64,000 nt of DNA, from NCBI GenBank assembly GCA_944320845.1, contig CALUJA010000001.1, positions 62,001-126,000 on the forward strand. The letters run 5' to 3'. This document shows, one piece after another, positions 54,694 through 63,709 of the stretch. The notes beneath the pieces were generated by a model that saw nothing but the letters and a program-made list of their open reading frames with translations, was not told where the DNA came from and did not search any database. Origin of the DNA: an uncultured Phocaeicola sp. GTDB taxonomy: Bacteria; Bacteroidota; Bacteroidia; Bacteroidales; Bacteroidaceae. The position numbers were made by a program, and so were the translations under genes. Numbering within the stretch: position 1 is the first letter of the stretch; every line of letters begins with the position of its first letter.

Positions 54694-57678
54694 TTATGCC
54701 TTTACTTCTTCCACTTCCTGAGGTTCGTCTTTCGGCAATTTGTTTTTCAGCATCAGGTAAGCAATCGGAGCAGCTACAAACAAAGAAGAGAATGTTCCGA
54801 TAACCACACCGAGAATCATGGCGAAAGAGAAGCTCCGGATGCTGTCTCCACCCAAGATGAAGATGCAGACCAGCACGATAAGCGTACTCTGACCGGTGTT
54901 CAATGTACGTGCCAGTGTCGTATTCAAAGAGTCATTGAACAGTCTGGTGCGTCCGCGCTTCGGATACAGATGGATGAACTCGCGCACACGGTCGAAGATA
55001 ACCACCTTATCGTTGATGGAGTAACCGATTGCCGTCAGGATGGCTCCGATGAAGGTCTGGTCAATTTCCAGAGAAAACGGCATCCACCCGTAGCAGAGTG
55101 AGTATGCGCCGATAATCAGCAGCGTGTCGACGGCCAGTGCGGCAGTGGCTCCGATACTGAATGCAATGTTGCTGAACCGTATCAAAATATACAGACCGAT
55201 GGCAATCAAGGCAAAGATGACCGACCATATGGCCGAAGTCGTGATATCGTCTGCGATACTCGGCCCTACCTTTTGCGAACTGATGATTGAGCCGCCTACC
55301 TGGTTGTCGCGGTCAACGAATTTTTCCAGTGTGGTACTTGGGTCCAGCAGGTTGCCCTCTTTCAAGGCATCATATAGCAGGGCTTCTATTTCCGTATCCA
55401 CTTCCGGAGAATCTTCTTCTATGCGGTAGTTGGTCGTTATACGGATTCTTTTCCCGTCAGTACCCAATGCAATGGCCTGAACGTTGGCATCACCCACCTT
55501 GTCATCAAGCAGCTCACGCACGGTTTCCGGCTGTACTACCTGGTCGAACAATACGACAAAGTTGCGTCCGCCCGTAAAGTCAATGCTTTGTGACAAGCCA
55601 CGGACGAAGAAAGAGATGATGCAAACCGCTATGATGGTGCCCCAAATGGTGAACGAGCGCTTAATCGTTCCCATGAAATTATAGTGCACATTCTGGAAAA
55701 GATTCTTGGAAATGCTTGTGGTGAACGTAAGATTCTGCCATTTGTCTTTGTTCAAGAAATGGTCATAGACCAGACGTGTCATGAATACGGCGGTGAAGAA
55801 CGAGCAGAGGATACCGATAATCAGAGTCGTTGCAAATCCGCGGATAGGCCCTGTACCGAAGTAAAACAAGATAACACCTGTGATGATGGAGGTGAAGTTA
55901 GAGTCGAAGATGGCAGAGAACGCATTCGAGTAACCTTCGGCTACTGCCTGCTTCATGCCTTTCCCGGCTTTAAGCTCCTCTTTTGTACGTTCGTAAATCA
56001 ATACGTTCGCATCCACAGCCATACCTAATGAGAGCACCATACCGGCAATACCGGACATTGTCAGGGCAGCCTGGAATGAAGTGAGGATTCCCATTGTGAA
56101 GAAAAAGTTGAATACCAATGCTCCGTTGGCAATCATACCCGGGATAAATCCGTACATGGAGCATAAGTAGAGCATCAGGGCAATCAAGGCAACGATGAAT
56201 GAAACGATACCTTGGTTGATGGACTCCTGTCCTAATGACGGACCGACAATATCTTCTTGCACGATTCTTGCAGGGGCAGGCATTTTTCCCGACTTCAGCA
56301 CGTTGGCCAAGTCTTTTGTTTCTTCCGGCGTGAAGTTTCCGGAAATTTCTGAATTACCTCCAGTAATTTCTCCGTTCACGTTCGGAGCCGTATATACATA
56401 GCCATCCAATACGATAGCAATCTGATGGCCTACGTTGTTCTTGGTAAGCGTAGCCCAGCGGCGTGCTCCTTCCGTGTTCATTTGCATCGTTACACACGGT
56501 CTGTTGAACTGGTCGTAAGAGTTTCTTGCATCTGTCACAACATCGCCTTCCAACGGAGCGCGTCCGTTTCGGGCGGTGGACTTAATGGCATAAAGCTCGA
56601 ACATCCGTCCGGTTTTGTCCAATTCAGAAGCTTTGACTCCCCACATCAGCTTCAGGTCGCGAGGCAGTATTTTCTTGACTTCCGGCATAGCAAAAATGCG
56701 GTTGATGGTGGCCGTATCTTTGTAGTCTGCATATCCTACGATAGAACCCATGCCGCTCTGGTTCATTGCGAATATGGAAGAGAACGGGTAGTTCTTGGCA
56801 TCGCTTGAAGCTGCTTGGGTTGCATTGGCGGTTTCCCCCTTCAAGGCTGCGGCCAGACTGTCTTTAGCCGAGATGACAGGAGCTTCAGCCACAATTTCTT
56901 TTGTGGCCGTTGAATCGGAAGCCATTACCGAACGCACACGTTCATCTATCGACATCAGAACGGGAAGGACATCTTTTGCTTCAAATGTCTCCCAAAACTC
57001 GAGGTTTGCCGAGCCTTGCAGCAGTTTTCTTACGCGCTCCGGTTCTTTTATACCCGGCAATTCAACCATAATGCGCCCCATTGTTCCTTCTAAGGTCTGG
57101 ATATTCGGCTGTACGACGCCGAAGCGGTCGATACGGGTACGCAATACATTATATGAATTGTTTACGGCAGCTTTGACTTCTTCTCTTAATACTTTTTCCA
57201 CTTCAGCGTCTGAACTGCGGGTATTGACCCGGTCTTTCAGCTGTTGTGTCGCGAAAAGCTCTGCCAGTTTGCCGTCCGGAACTTGTTTTTTATACTCTCT
57301 GACGAAAAGTGTGATGAAGTCTTCCTGACTTGACCTCTGTTGCTTTGCTGCTTCATTGACTGCCTTATTGAAAGCTTCATCCGGCTTGTTGTCTGCCAAG
57401 GCCTTTACTACATCCGGAACGGAAACTTCCAAAATGACGTTCATACCGCCTTTCAGGTCAAGTCCCAATCCAATCTCCATCTCACGACATTGTTTGAGCG
57501 AATATACACCTAACCATACTTTCTCGTTCTGCATGGAATCGAGGTAGTGTGCCACGCCTTCCGGATCTTTTTCCGCCTTGTTCATGTGGTAGCGGGTTAC
57601 AAAAGAGAACGAAAGATAAAAGACACAGGCAATGGTCAGTAATATCGCAAAAACTTTTACGAATCCTTTGTTTTGCAT
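54694..57678 (-). CDS. secDF: Fused SecDF protein translocase subunit
   Basis: This 994-residue protein joins SecD and SecF in one chain, as usual in Bacteroidetes. The SecD half has the N-terminal span, the DLKGGMNVILEV motif, a long periplasmic P1 region with an alanine-rich insert (residues about 245-290), and six spans. The SecF half starts near residue 660 and has the matching DFTGGRNFVVLF motif and its own spans. It uses the proton gradient to help pull proteins through the Sec channel. A TATATTTG box (minus strand, 57732-57739) is the likely -7 element. Confidence 0.97.
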   Translation of the reverse strand: MQNKGFVKVFAILLTIACVFYLSFSFVTRYHMNKAEKDPEGVAHYLDSMQNEKVWLGVYSLKQCREMEIGLGLDLKGGMNVILEVSVPDVVKALADNKPDEAFNKAVNEAAKQQRSSQEDFITLFVREYKKQVPDGKLAELFATQQLKDRVNTRSSDAEVEKVLREEVKAAVNNSYNVLRTRIDRFGVVQPNIQTLEGTMGRIMVELPGIKEPERVRKLLQGSANLEFWETFEAKDVLPVLMSIDERVRSVMASDSTATKEIVAEAPVISAKDSLAAALKGETANATQAASSDAKNYPFSSIFAMNQSGMGSIVGYADYKDTATINRIFAMPEVKKILPRDLKLMWGVKASELDKTGRMFELYAIKSTARNGRAPLEGDVVTDARNSYDQFNRPCVTMQMNTEGARRWATLTKNNVGHQIAIVLDGYVYTAPNVNGEITGGNSEISGNFTPEETKDLANVLKSGKMPAPARIVQEDIVGPSLGQESINQGIVSFIVALIALMLYLCSMYGFIPGMIANGALVFNFFFTMGILTSFQAALTMSGIAGMVLSLGMAVDANVLIYERTKEELKAGKGMKQAVAEGYSNAFSAIFDSNFTSIITGVILFYFGTGPIRGFATTLIIGILCSFFTAVFMTRLVYDHFLNKDKWQNLTFTTSISKNLFQNVHYNFMGTIKRSFTIWGTIIAVCIISFFVRGLSQSIDFTGGRNFVVLFDQVVQPETVRELLDDKVGDANVQAIALGTDGKRIRITTNYRIEEDSPEVDTEIEALLYDALKEGNLLDPSTTLEKFVDRDNQVGGSIISSQKVGPSIADDITTSAIWSVIFALIAIGLYILIRFSNIAFSIGATAALAVDTLLIIGAYSLCYGWMPFSLEIDQTFIGAILTAIGYSINDKVVIFDRVREFIHLYPKRGRTRLFNDSLNTTLARTLNTGQSTLIVLVCIFILGGDSIRSFSFAMILGVVIGTFSSLFVAAPIAYLMLKNKLPKDEPQEVEEVKA

Positions 57679-57818
57679 GTTACTTTAATTTATTATTTAT
57701 TTTTCTGATTAAATACGTTTATTCAAGGTTGCAAATATAGTTTTTTTTTCATTTACATGCGGAAAGCTTTCTGAATATTTAGGTTTTGAGCGGTAAAAAA
57801 TGTATTATGACAAGGTTT

Positions 57819-58886
57819 TTATTTCTTTTCCAGCAGGCACCACACCGGGTAATGGTCGGACAAACGGATGGTACGGTCTATTTTGCATTGGATTATCCTG
57901 AAATTTTCGTTTGCCATGATATGGTCAATGCGGAAATAGAGAAAGTTCCGGTTGTAGGAAAAGCCGGGGCCAAACCCTTTTTCTGCATAGGCATCCTGCA
58001 GCCCTTTGCCTATTATCCTGTGCGCATAAGATACGGGAGTATCGTTTAGGTCGCCGCAAACAATCATATAGCGGCAGCGGTTCCGGCGGATTGCATGGGC
58101 GACAGAGTCTGCCTGCACGGCGCGGGCTTTGGCGGCATCCGTGTATTTGCGCAGCAGATATTCGCCTTTTTTTATTTGCTGCTTGTCGGGCGATTTCAGG
58201 ATGCTTTTGTATGCCTGCTTGTCTTTGCGGTTCAGCCGGTTTGATTCCAGATGGTTGCAGATTATGGTAAGGGTATCTTTTTGTTGCCTTATCTTGAACA
58301 GGGCGCTGCAGTTATAGATACTTTTGTAATGAATCTGTTCGGAAGACAGGATGGGATATTTGGACAGGCAGGCTATCCCGTATCCGTGGTAGACGGAACA
58401 GGTCTTTATGTACGGATAGACGGCAGACAGACTTTTCCGGAGCTTGGCATCCTCTGTCGGAAACTCTTGAAGGCAGACGATGTCGGCATCGCAATTCTTT
58501 ATATAGTCGGTAATGGATACGGAGGAAGCTTCATTTCCGCCCGTTTCCCCTTTCATTTCCCAGACATTGTAGGTGAGTATCTTTATGCCTTCCTTGCTTT
58601 CCGGTTCCTGGCTCAGGTTGAGAGGTGTATAGTTCCATGTGGTTTTCCATCCGGCAAGGAGTATCAGGGCCGGAAGCCAGATGTATTTCCATTTGAAAAT
58701 CAGCCAAAACAGCAGAAACAGGAGGTTAAGAAGCAGAAAGAAGGGGAAAAGCAGGCCTGTGCATGCCCATAGCGGATATTCCGCAGGGTCGGCATAGGGG
58801 CTGTAGGCGCATATCAGGAAGCCTGCTCCCGCGACGGCGTTGGCGAGCAGTATCAGAAAGCGTACGGTGCTGCCTATAAAGCTCAT
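57819..58886 (-). CDS. Endonuclease/exonuclease/phosphatase family membrane protein
   Basis: This 355-residue protein has three N-terminal spans (residues about 10-85) and a C-terminal domain of the endonuclease/exonuclease/phosphatase fold: ILTYNVWEMKG, ADIVCLQEFP, CNHLESNRLN, VCGDLNDTP and RIDHIMANENF with the catalytic His pair region LSDHYPV. Anchoring in the membrane suggests action outside or at the cytoplasmic face; nuclease or lipid phosphatase roles are both possible. It follows the rhomboid gene by seven bases. Confidence 0.92.
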   Translation of the reverse strand: MSFIGSTVRFLILLANAVAGAGFLICAYSPYADPAEYPLWACTGLLFPFFLLLNLLFLLFWLIFKWKYIWLPALILLAGWKTTWNYTPLNLSQEPESKEGIKILTYNVWEMKGETGGNEASSVSITDYIKNCDADIVCLQEFPTEDAKLRKSLSAVYPYIKTCSVYHGYGIACLSKYPILSSEQIHYKSIYNCSALFKIRQQKDTLTIICNHLESNRLNRKDKQAYKSILKSPDKQQIKKGEYLLRKYTDAAKARAVQADSVAHAIRRNRCRYMIVCGDLNDTPVSYAHRIIGKGLQDAYAEKGFGPGFSYNRNFLYFRIDHIMANENFRIIQCKIDRTIRLSDHYPVWCLLEKK

Positions 58887-58893
58887 GTTGCTG

Positions 58894-59787
58894 CTATTTT
58901 TTGCTTGCGTCGAAGAGCCGTTTCTTTTCTTCCTCCGTCAGGCTTCCGTATCCGGACTTGCGGAGTTTGTCCAAAATCCGGTCTATTTCTTCCGATTGAG
59001 CCTTTTTCCGTGCATTGAAGTCATAGTCTTTCTGCTTGTCGCCGTAGTGTACCTTCATTTTGGGCTTGCGGCGTGCCGGTTTCCAGTTGCCTGCCAGAAA
59101 GTCGAGTGCGCGGTTTATCCATTTCGTTGCGTCATGGCCGTCGGAGATGCCGGCGGCAAACCACCATCCTGCCAGCGCGCCTCCCAGATGGGCTATGTGT
59201 CCTCCGGCATTGCCCGAGGTCATGAGCAGCAGGTCGAGGACAATCATGAAAAGGGCTACGTATTTCAGACGGACGGTGCCGACAAACATGAACTGTACCG
59301 CGTAGTTTGGTTCGCGCACCGCCGTGGCCACCACGATGGCCAGGATGGAAGCGGAGGCTCCCACCATGCTGGCGTGTCCGACCAACGGTGCGAAATAAGG
59401 AAACACGTTGTAAGCCAAGATATACAGCAGGCCGCCGCATATTCCGCCCAACAGATAAAGTCCGCGCAGATGCTTGGCCGAGAAAAAGAGCAGGAACAGG
59501 CGGCCGAACCAATAGAGCCAAAGCATGTTGAACAGGATGTGAAGCGCGCCTGCATGCATGAACATGTAGGTAAACAAAGACCAGGGCTGGAGGATGAAGC
59601 GTTCGGGCGATGCGGGGAGTGCCAGATAACTTTCCCAACGGCCGGTCGGAACGTTGAAAAGCGTCAGTCCGATGTTGGCGATGGTCACAATCAGGAATAC
59701 CGCTATATTTATATATAATAATTGTGTGACGATATCCCCCCGCCGGAATCTCTCTCTTAAATCAGTAATAAATCTGCCCGCCCCCAT
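58894..59787 (-). CDS. Rhomboid-family intramembrane serine protease, copy 2
   Basis: This 297-residue protein has the rhomboid six-span core with the catalytic serine in MVGASASILA (the usual GASG is GASA) and the histidine in GHIAHLGGALAG. The HAGALHILFNMLWLYWFG segment is the typical HxxxxHxxxN region. A C-terminal cytoplasmic tail of about 80 charged residues is extra. Rhomboids cut membrane proteins inside the lipid bilayer; the target is unknown. Its start overlaps the end of copy 1 by 26 bases. Confidence 0.92.
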   Translation of the reverse strand: MGAGRFITDLRERFRRGDIVTQLLYINIAVFLIVTIANIGLTLFNVPTGRWESYLALPASPERFILQPWSLFTYMFMHAGALHILFNMLWLYWFGRLFLLFFSAKHLRGLYLLGGICGGLLYILAYNVFPYFAPLVGHASMVGASASILAIVVATAVREPNYAVQFMFVGTVRLKYVALFMIVLDLLLMTSGNAGGHIAHLGGALAGWWFAAGISDGHDATKWINRALDFLAGNWKPARRKPKMKVHYGDKQKDYDFNARKKAQSEEIDRILDKLRKSGYGSLTEEEKKRLFDASKK

Positions 59788-60436
59788 TTTTCTTCCTCCA
59801 ATAAATGATAAAGATTAGTCCGAACAGCATTCCGCCCAAGTGAGCGAAGTGCGCCACATTGTCGCTGCCGCTGATTCCAAAGAGCAGTTCGATTACGGCA
59901 TAGCCGATAACGAAGTATTTTGCCTTGATGGGCACCGGCAAGGGAAATACAAACATCTGGCTGTTGGGGAACAGCATGCCGAATGCCAGCAGGATACCGA
60001 AGACGGCACCCGATGCGCCTACCGTTGTCAGTTGGTTTAAAAAGGTTTCCATCGGGATGACGCCCAATCCTGTATTGACGGCCTCGTAGTTTGACCACAA
60101 GGTGGCGTATTGTATGTATTGCACAAGCTCCTGTATCAGGCCTGCGCCGATTCCGCACACAATGTAATAGGTAAGGAAACGCTTGGGCCCCCACACTTGC
60201 TCCAGTACACGGCCGAACATCCACACGGCAAACATGTTGAAGAACAGGTGCGAAAAGTTGGCGTGCATGAACATATAGGTGAGCAGCTGGGCCGCATTAA
60301 AGTCGGATGCCAGCACGAAATGCAGCCCGAGCAGGTTTTCTATGTCTATCCCGTATCGTCTTGCCACAATCATGCCTAAAAAGCACAGGACATTGATGAT
60401 GAGCAGGTTTTTGGTTACTGTAGGTAAATTGTTCAT
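59762..60436 (-). CDS. Rhomboid-family intramembrane serine protease, copy 1
   Basis: This 224-residue protein has the full catalytic pattern: HANFSHLFFNMFAVWMFG, serine in TVGASGAVFGILLAFG, and histidine in AHFAHLGGMLFGL. It is the plain six-span form without a tail. It is transcribed before copy 2 and the nuclease-fold gene in one minus-strand unit. A TACCTTTG box (minus strand, 60465-60472) is the likely -7 element. Confidence 0.94.
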   Translation of the reverse strand: MNNLPTVTKNLLIINVLCFLGMIVARRYGIDIENLLGLHFVLASDFNAAQLLTYMFMHANFSHLFFNMFAVWMFGRVLEQVWGPKRFLTYYIVCGIGAGLIQELVQYIQYATLWSNYEAVNTGLGVIPMETFLNQLTTVGASGAVFGILLAFGMLFPNSQMFVFPLPVPIKAKYFVIGYAVIELLFGISGSDNVAHFAHLGGMLFGLIFIIYWRKKNGGGQIYY

Positions 60437-60616
60437 AATTTGTTTTCTGTCATTGAATCAGCTGCAAAGGTATAATATTCTTGGGAAGAATAAAGGGCGG
60501 CGTATGAAGAATTAACAATAAATAGGTGGCATGTTCCGGTTTTGACCAGATAAAGCCTTGTTTCAGACAGCAGGAAATCCGCATGGGGTCAGGATGGAAA
60601 ATCCGTCGTATGCGCT

Positions 60617-61258
60617 TCAAACGGTGTTTAATACGATAAGGCTTTCCGGCCCCATATTGAAAAGCAGGTCTGCGATGCTCAGATTGGGGAGGAATCCCTG
60701 CTTCTGGTCGAACACCTGGTAGTAGGAAACCGGGGTAAAGTCCGGGTCGCTTTCCGCGTAGGAAGCTTTCGGATGAATCCTTTCACGGAAGTCGTCCGCC
60801 AGTTCGGGCGCGGTGATATACTCGGATGTCGGGATGATGCGGGGCTGTATGTCTATCTGTCTGCACATCCACAGGCACAGTTCCATGTTGAAGTCGAAGA
60901 GAAAATCATATTTCTGTTCGTAGAAGCGGTGGAATTCATCGGCATAATAGTCGAAGAACGGACTGTGCCGGTATCCCGCGACAAAGGCGTTCCAGTGCAC
61001 ATGCCGCCAGTTTCCGTGGTCGGAGATGCGGACATCTTTCATCAGACACTTGCCTCCCGCCTTTTCGGTGGGGATGGTCAGCGCCAACGGCCCGTCGGCC
61101 GACGCTATGACACAGCGGTTCCGGTAGGTTTGCTTGGTGTAATGGTCGCATTGCTCCATGTAAACCGTGTCGTAGGCAAGCAGCTTGGTGTAATATTCCA
61201 CCGGGGCCAGATATGCCGAGCTTAAGAAAATCGTCTTTTTGTCCATTCTTTCAGTCAT
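60617..61258 (-). CDS. WbqC-like protein
   Basis: The start at ATG 61258 overlaps the upstream stop by four bases (ATGA); ATG 61246 (MDKKTIFLSSAYLAPVEY) is an alternative. The 213-residue protein matches the WbqC family with CDHYTKQTYRNRCVIASADG and GFLPNLSIADLLFNMGPES. WbqC genes occur in O-antigen clusters but the reaction is not known. Here the gene is the last of the dapB-lepB unit, a conserved Bacteroidetes arrangement. Confidence 0.88.
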   Translation of the reverse strand: MTERMDKKTIFLSSAYLAPVEYYTKLLAYDTVYMEQCDHYTKQTYRNRCVIASADGPLALTIPTEKAGGKCLMKDVRISDHGNWRHVHWNAFVAGYRHSPFFDYYADEFHRFYEQKYDFLFDFNMELCLWMCRQIDIQPRIIPTSEYITAPELADDFRERIHPKASYAESDPDFTPVSYYQVFDQKQGFLPNLSIADLLFNMGPESLIVLNTV

Positions 61259-62169
61259 TCTACCGTTTGAAAAAATCTTCCTCTGTGCGGTGTCAGCCAG
61301 ATTTTCCAGGCCTTCCCGATGATATGGCTTTCCGGAACGAATCCGAACAGCCGTGAGTCGCACAGGTTGACGGGGTCGTTTGCCGCCATCCAATAATAGT
61401 CTTGGGTGAACGTATAGGCCGGAACGGCTTTTCCTTCCACCCACAGCGTGTCATTGCGCACTTCTGCCTGCCGATGCTCGTGGCTGAGGATGGCATTGCA
61501 GAGCAATGTCGCGTTCCACGGATAGACTTTTACCGCGATTCCCTTGCGGGGAACGACAAACGGATGCACCTTCTGCGGCGTCTTCTCGCTTAAAGGCGCG
61601 ATGCATATCCGGCCCGCCGCCTTTTGCGACACCAGATAAAATTCATAGTGGCTGAAGCTGCGTATGTAGTGCCCCTCCGGCGTATAGCCGGCAAGGGAGT
61701 TTCCCTCGATGCCTACCGTATCAAGGACGGCCAGCATCAGGTCTTCGGCAGCCGAAGGATAGGCATACAGTGCCTTGCTGTCGGGGCTTTCCACTTTTCC
61801 CCCTACATTAATCCATTCATGGTTCAGCATCAGCGTGTCTCCGGCGCCTCCTATGCAGCGGCTGATAAAGAGTTCCCGCCGTTCGATGCCGGTATCCGGC
61901 CTTTTCGGATTGGGATTGTTGAAAAGTACAATGTCTCCCTGCCTGACAGGTCTTGGCATCAGGCGGTGATATCCGAATACTGACGGAAAAGGCATGCGCA
62001 GACCGTAGCTCCATTTGTTCACCAAGATGCCTTCACCCTGATACAGACTGTTTTCCATGCCCGATGAAGGAATGATGCATGAGGTGACCAGGAACATTCT
62101 AATCAGCAATACGGCAGCGATTGCCATGCCGATTGCCTTCGCCCATACTGTCCAATGCCTGTTTGCCAC
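61255..62169 (-). CDS. Signal peptidase I homologue without catalytic residues
   Basis: This 304-residue S26-family protein has one N-terminal span and aligns with the neighbouring LepB. In IIPSSGMENSL the position of the catalytic serine (IPSSSLEKSL in LepB) is Gly37. In box D, FISRCIGGAGDTL, the catalytic lysine of LepB (YVKRCVGLPGQTL) is Ser103. Box E is also altered (ANDPVNLCDSR against GDNRHNSADSR). Both members of the Ser-Lys pair are thus gone, so it is probably a non-cutting partner or binding protein. It starts 11 bases after lepB and its stop overlaps the wbqC-like gene. Confidence 0.88.
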   Translation of the reverse strand: MANRHWTVWAKAIGMAIAAVLLIRMFLVTSCIIPSSGMENSLYQGEGILVNKWSYGLRMPFPSVFGYHRLMPRPVRQGDIVLFNNPNPKRPDTGIERRELFISRCIGGAGDTLMLNHEWINVGGKVESPDSKALYAYPSAAEDLMLAVLDTVGIEGNSLAGYTPEGHYIRSFSHYEFYLVSQKAAGRICIAPLSEKTPQKVHPFVVPRKGIAVKVYPWNATLLCNAILSHEHRQAEVRNDTLWVEGKAVPAYTFTQDYYWMAANDPVNLCDSRLFGFVPESHIIGKAWKIWLTPHRGRFFQTVE

Positions 62170-62180
62170 TGGCGGTTCCG

Positions 62181-63707
62181 TTATTTTATAGAGTCTACAA
62201 ATCTGAACAAGCGGTTCCAGCGTATCCTTCCGTCAAGCCATCCACGGTCTTGGTCAAGTGAAAGCCAGATGAAGATAGGTTTCCCCACAATGTGGTCTTC
62301 GGGCACAAATCCCCAGAATCGCGAGTCGGCGGAATTATGACGGTTGTCACCCATCATCCAGTAATAGTCCATCTTGAAGGTATATTCAGTAGCTTCTTTT
62401 CCGTTGATATAGATCTTCCCGTCTTTTACTGCTAATGAATTTCCCTCGTAGTTGCGTATCGGCCGCTCGTAAATCGGGAGATTGTCGAGGGTAAGCCGGA
62501 TGCTTTCGCCCTTTTTGGGTATCCAAACCGGGCCGTAGTTGTCGGTGGTCCACCCCGTCTGCTTATTAATCGGATAAAGTCCGGTCATGTTGTCCGAGAT
62601 GTTTGCTATCCACTCCACCACATCTTTGCGGGCAAGCAAGGCATTTTTTGCCCCTTCGGTCAGCGGCATGCGTATGACTCCGTCTGACGGAGGCGCGGCC
62701 ATATCGTCAGCGCTTATATTGAATTCGTTGATTATCTCTTCCGGTATTCCGATATATGCGGTGATATCTGCCATTTTTCTGCCTGCCTGCAGTGTATATC
62801 CATTGCCCGTTTTGTTCACCTGGAACAGGGATGTCCACATTTCCGGGCGGCAGCGCTTGAATTTGACATCATATTGGTACTGCACGTTGTCGGGCTCCTT
62901 GTTCGGCTGTCCGTCCAAATAAATGATTCGGTCTTTAATCTGAAGCGTTTGTCCGGGCAAGCCTACGCAGCGCTTGACGTAATTCTCCCTCCGGTCGACG
63001 GGACGCGACAGTATCTCCCCGAAATTCTCCGGATGGTCTTTGATGTATTGGACTCCGGTCTGATAATAAAAGTCGAACGCCTGCAGCTGCTGTTCCTGCG
63101 ACAGTTTCGACAGGTCGATTGGCTGCGAGAGGCTTTGGCCGATGGGATAGGCAATCTGATACAGACCTTCGGCCTGCGCCTTTGCCGCTACGCTGTCGCC
63201 CGCCGGAAAGTTGAACACAACGATGTCGTTCAGCTTGACTTTTCCCAGTCCGGCCACGCGCTTGTATTCCCAGTGCGGGAAGTCAAGATACGATTTGCAG
63301 TTCAATACCGGCAGCGTGTGCTGGGTAAGCGGCAGGTGAAGCGGAGTCTGCGGGATTCGTGCCCCGTAGCTCATCTTGCTGACAAACAGATAATCGCCGA
63401 CCAGCAGGGACTTTTCCAGAGAAGATGAGGGGATGACATAATTCTGGAAGAAGTAAAGGTTGACGAAATACACGGCAACGAGTGCGAACACAATGGCGTC
63501 CACCCATCCCATCACTGTCTGTACGGTTTTGCTCTTGGATTGCTTCCACCATGTCCACGGGATAAATTTGGTTATGTAGGCATCAAAAATGAACGGGACG
63601 ACAATCAAACCCAGCCAGCTTCTCAGCCAAAGCAGGAATATCAGGTAAAGAGCCAGCACGATGCCGAACTTTGTCCATTGTTTGCGCGGAGCTTCTATCT
63701 TTTTCAT
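62181..63707 (-). CDS. lepB: Signal peptidase I
   Basis: This 508-residue protein is the long Bacteroidetes form. It has N-terminal spans (residues about 15-40 and 68-88), the catalytic serine Ser96 in IPSSSLEKSLLVGD, the catalytic lysine Lys245 in ENYVKRCVGLPGQTL, and box E GDNRHNSADSRFWGFVP. A large insert separates the serine and lysine boxes. It cuts signal peptides from exported proteins, including the many in this window. It follows dapB by two bases. Confidence 0.95.
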   Translation of the reverse strand: MKKIEAPRKQWTKFGIVLALYLIFLLWLRSWLGLIVVPFIFDAYITKFIPWTWWKQSKSKTVQTVMGWVDAIVFALVAVYFVNLYFFQNYVIPSSSLEKSLLVGDYLFVSKMSYGARIPQTPLHLPLTQHTLPVLNCKSYLDFPHWEYKRVAGLGKVKLNDIVVFNFPAGDSVAAKAQAEGLYQIAYPIGQSLSQPIDLSKLSQEQQLQAFDFYYQTGVQYIKDHPENFGEILSRPVDRRENYVKRCVGLPGQTLQIKDRIIYLDGQPNKEPDNVQYQYDVKFKRCRPEMWTSLFQVNKTGNGYTLQAGRKMADITAYIGIPEEIINEFNISADDMAAPPSDGVIRMPLTEGAKNALLARKDVVEWIANISDNMTGLYPINKQTGWTTDNYGPVWIPKKGESIRLTLDNLPIYERPIRNYEGNSLAVKDGKIYINGKEATEYTFKMDYYWMMGDNRHNSADSRFWGFVPEDHIVGKPIFIWLSLDQDRGWLDGRIRWNRLFRFVDSIK

Positions 63708-63709
63708 GG

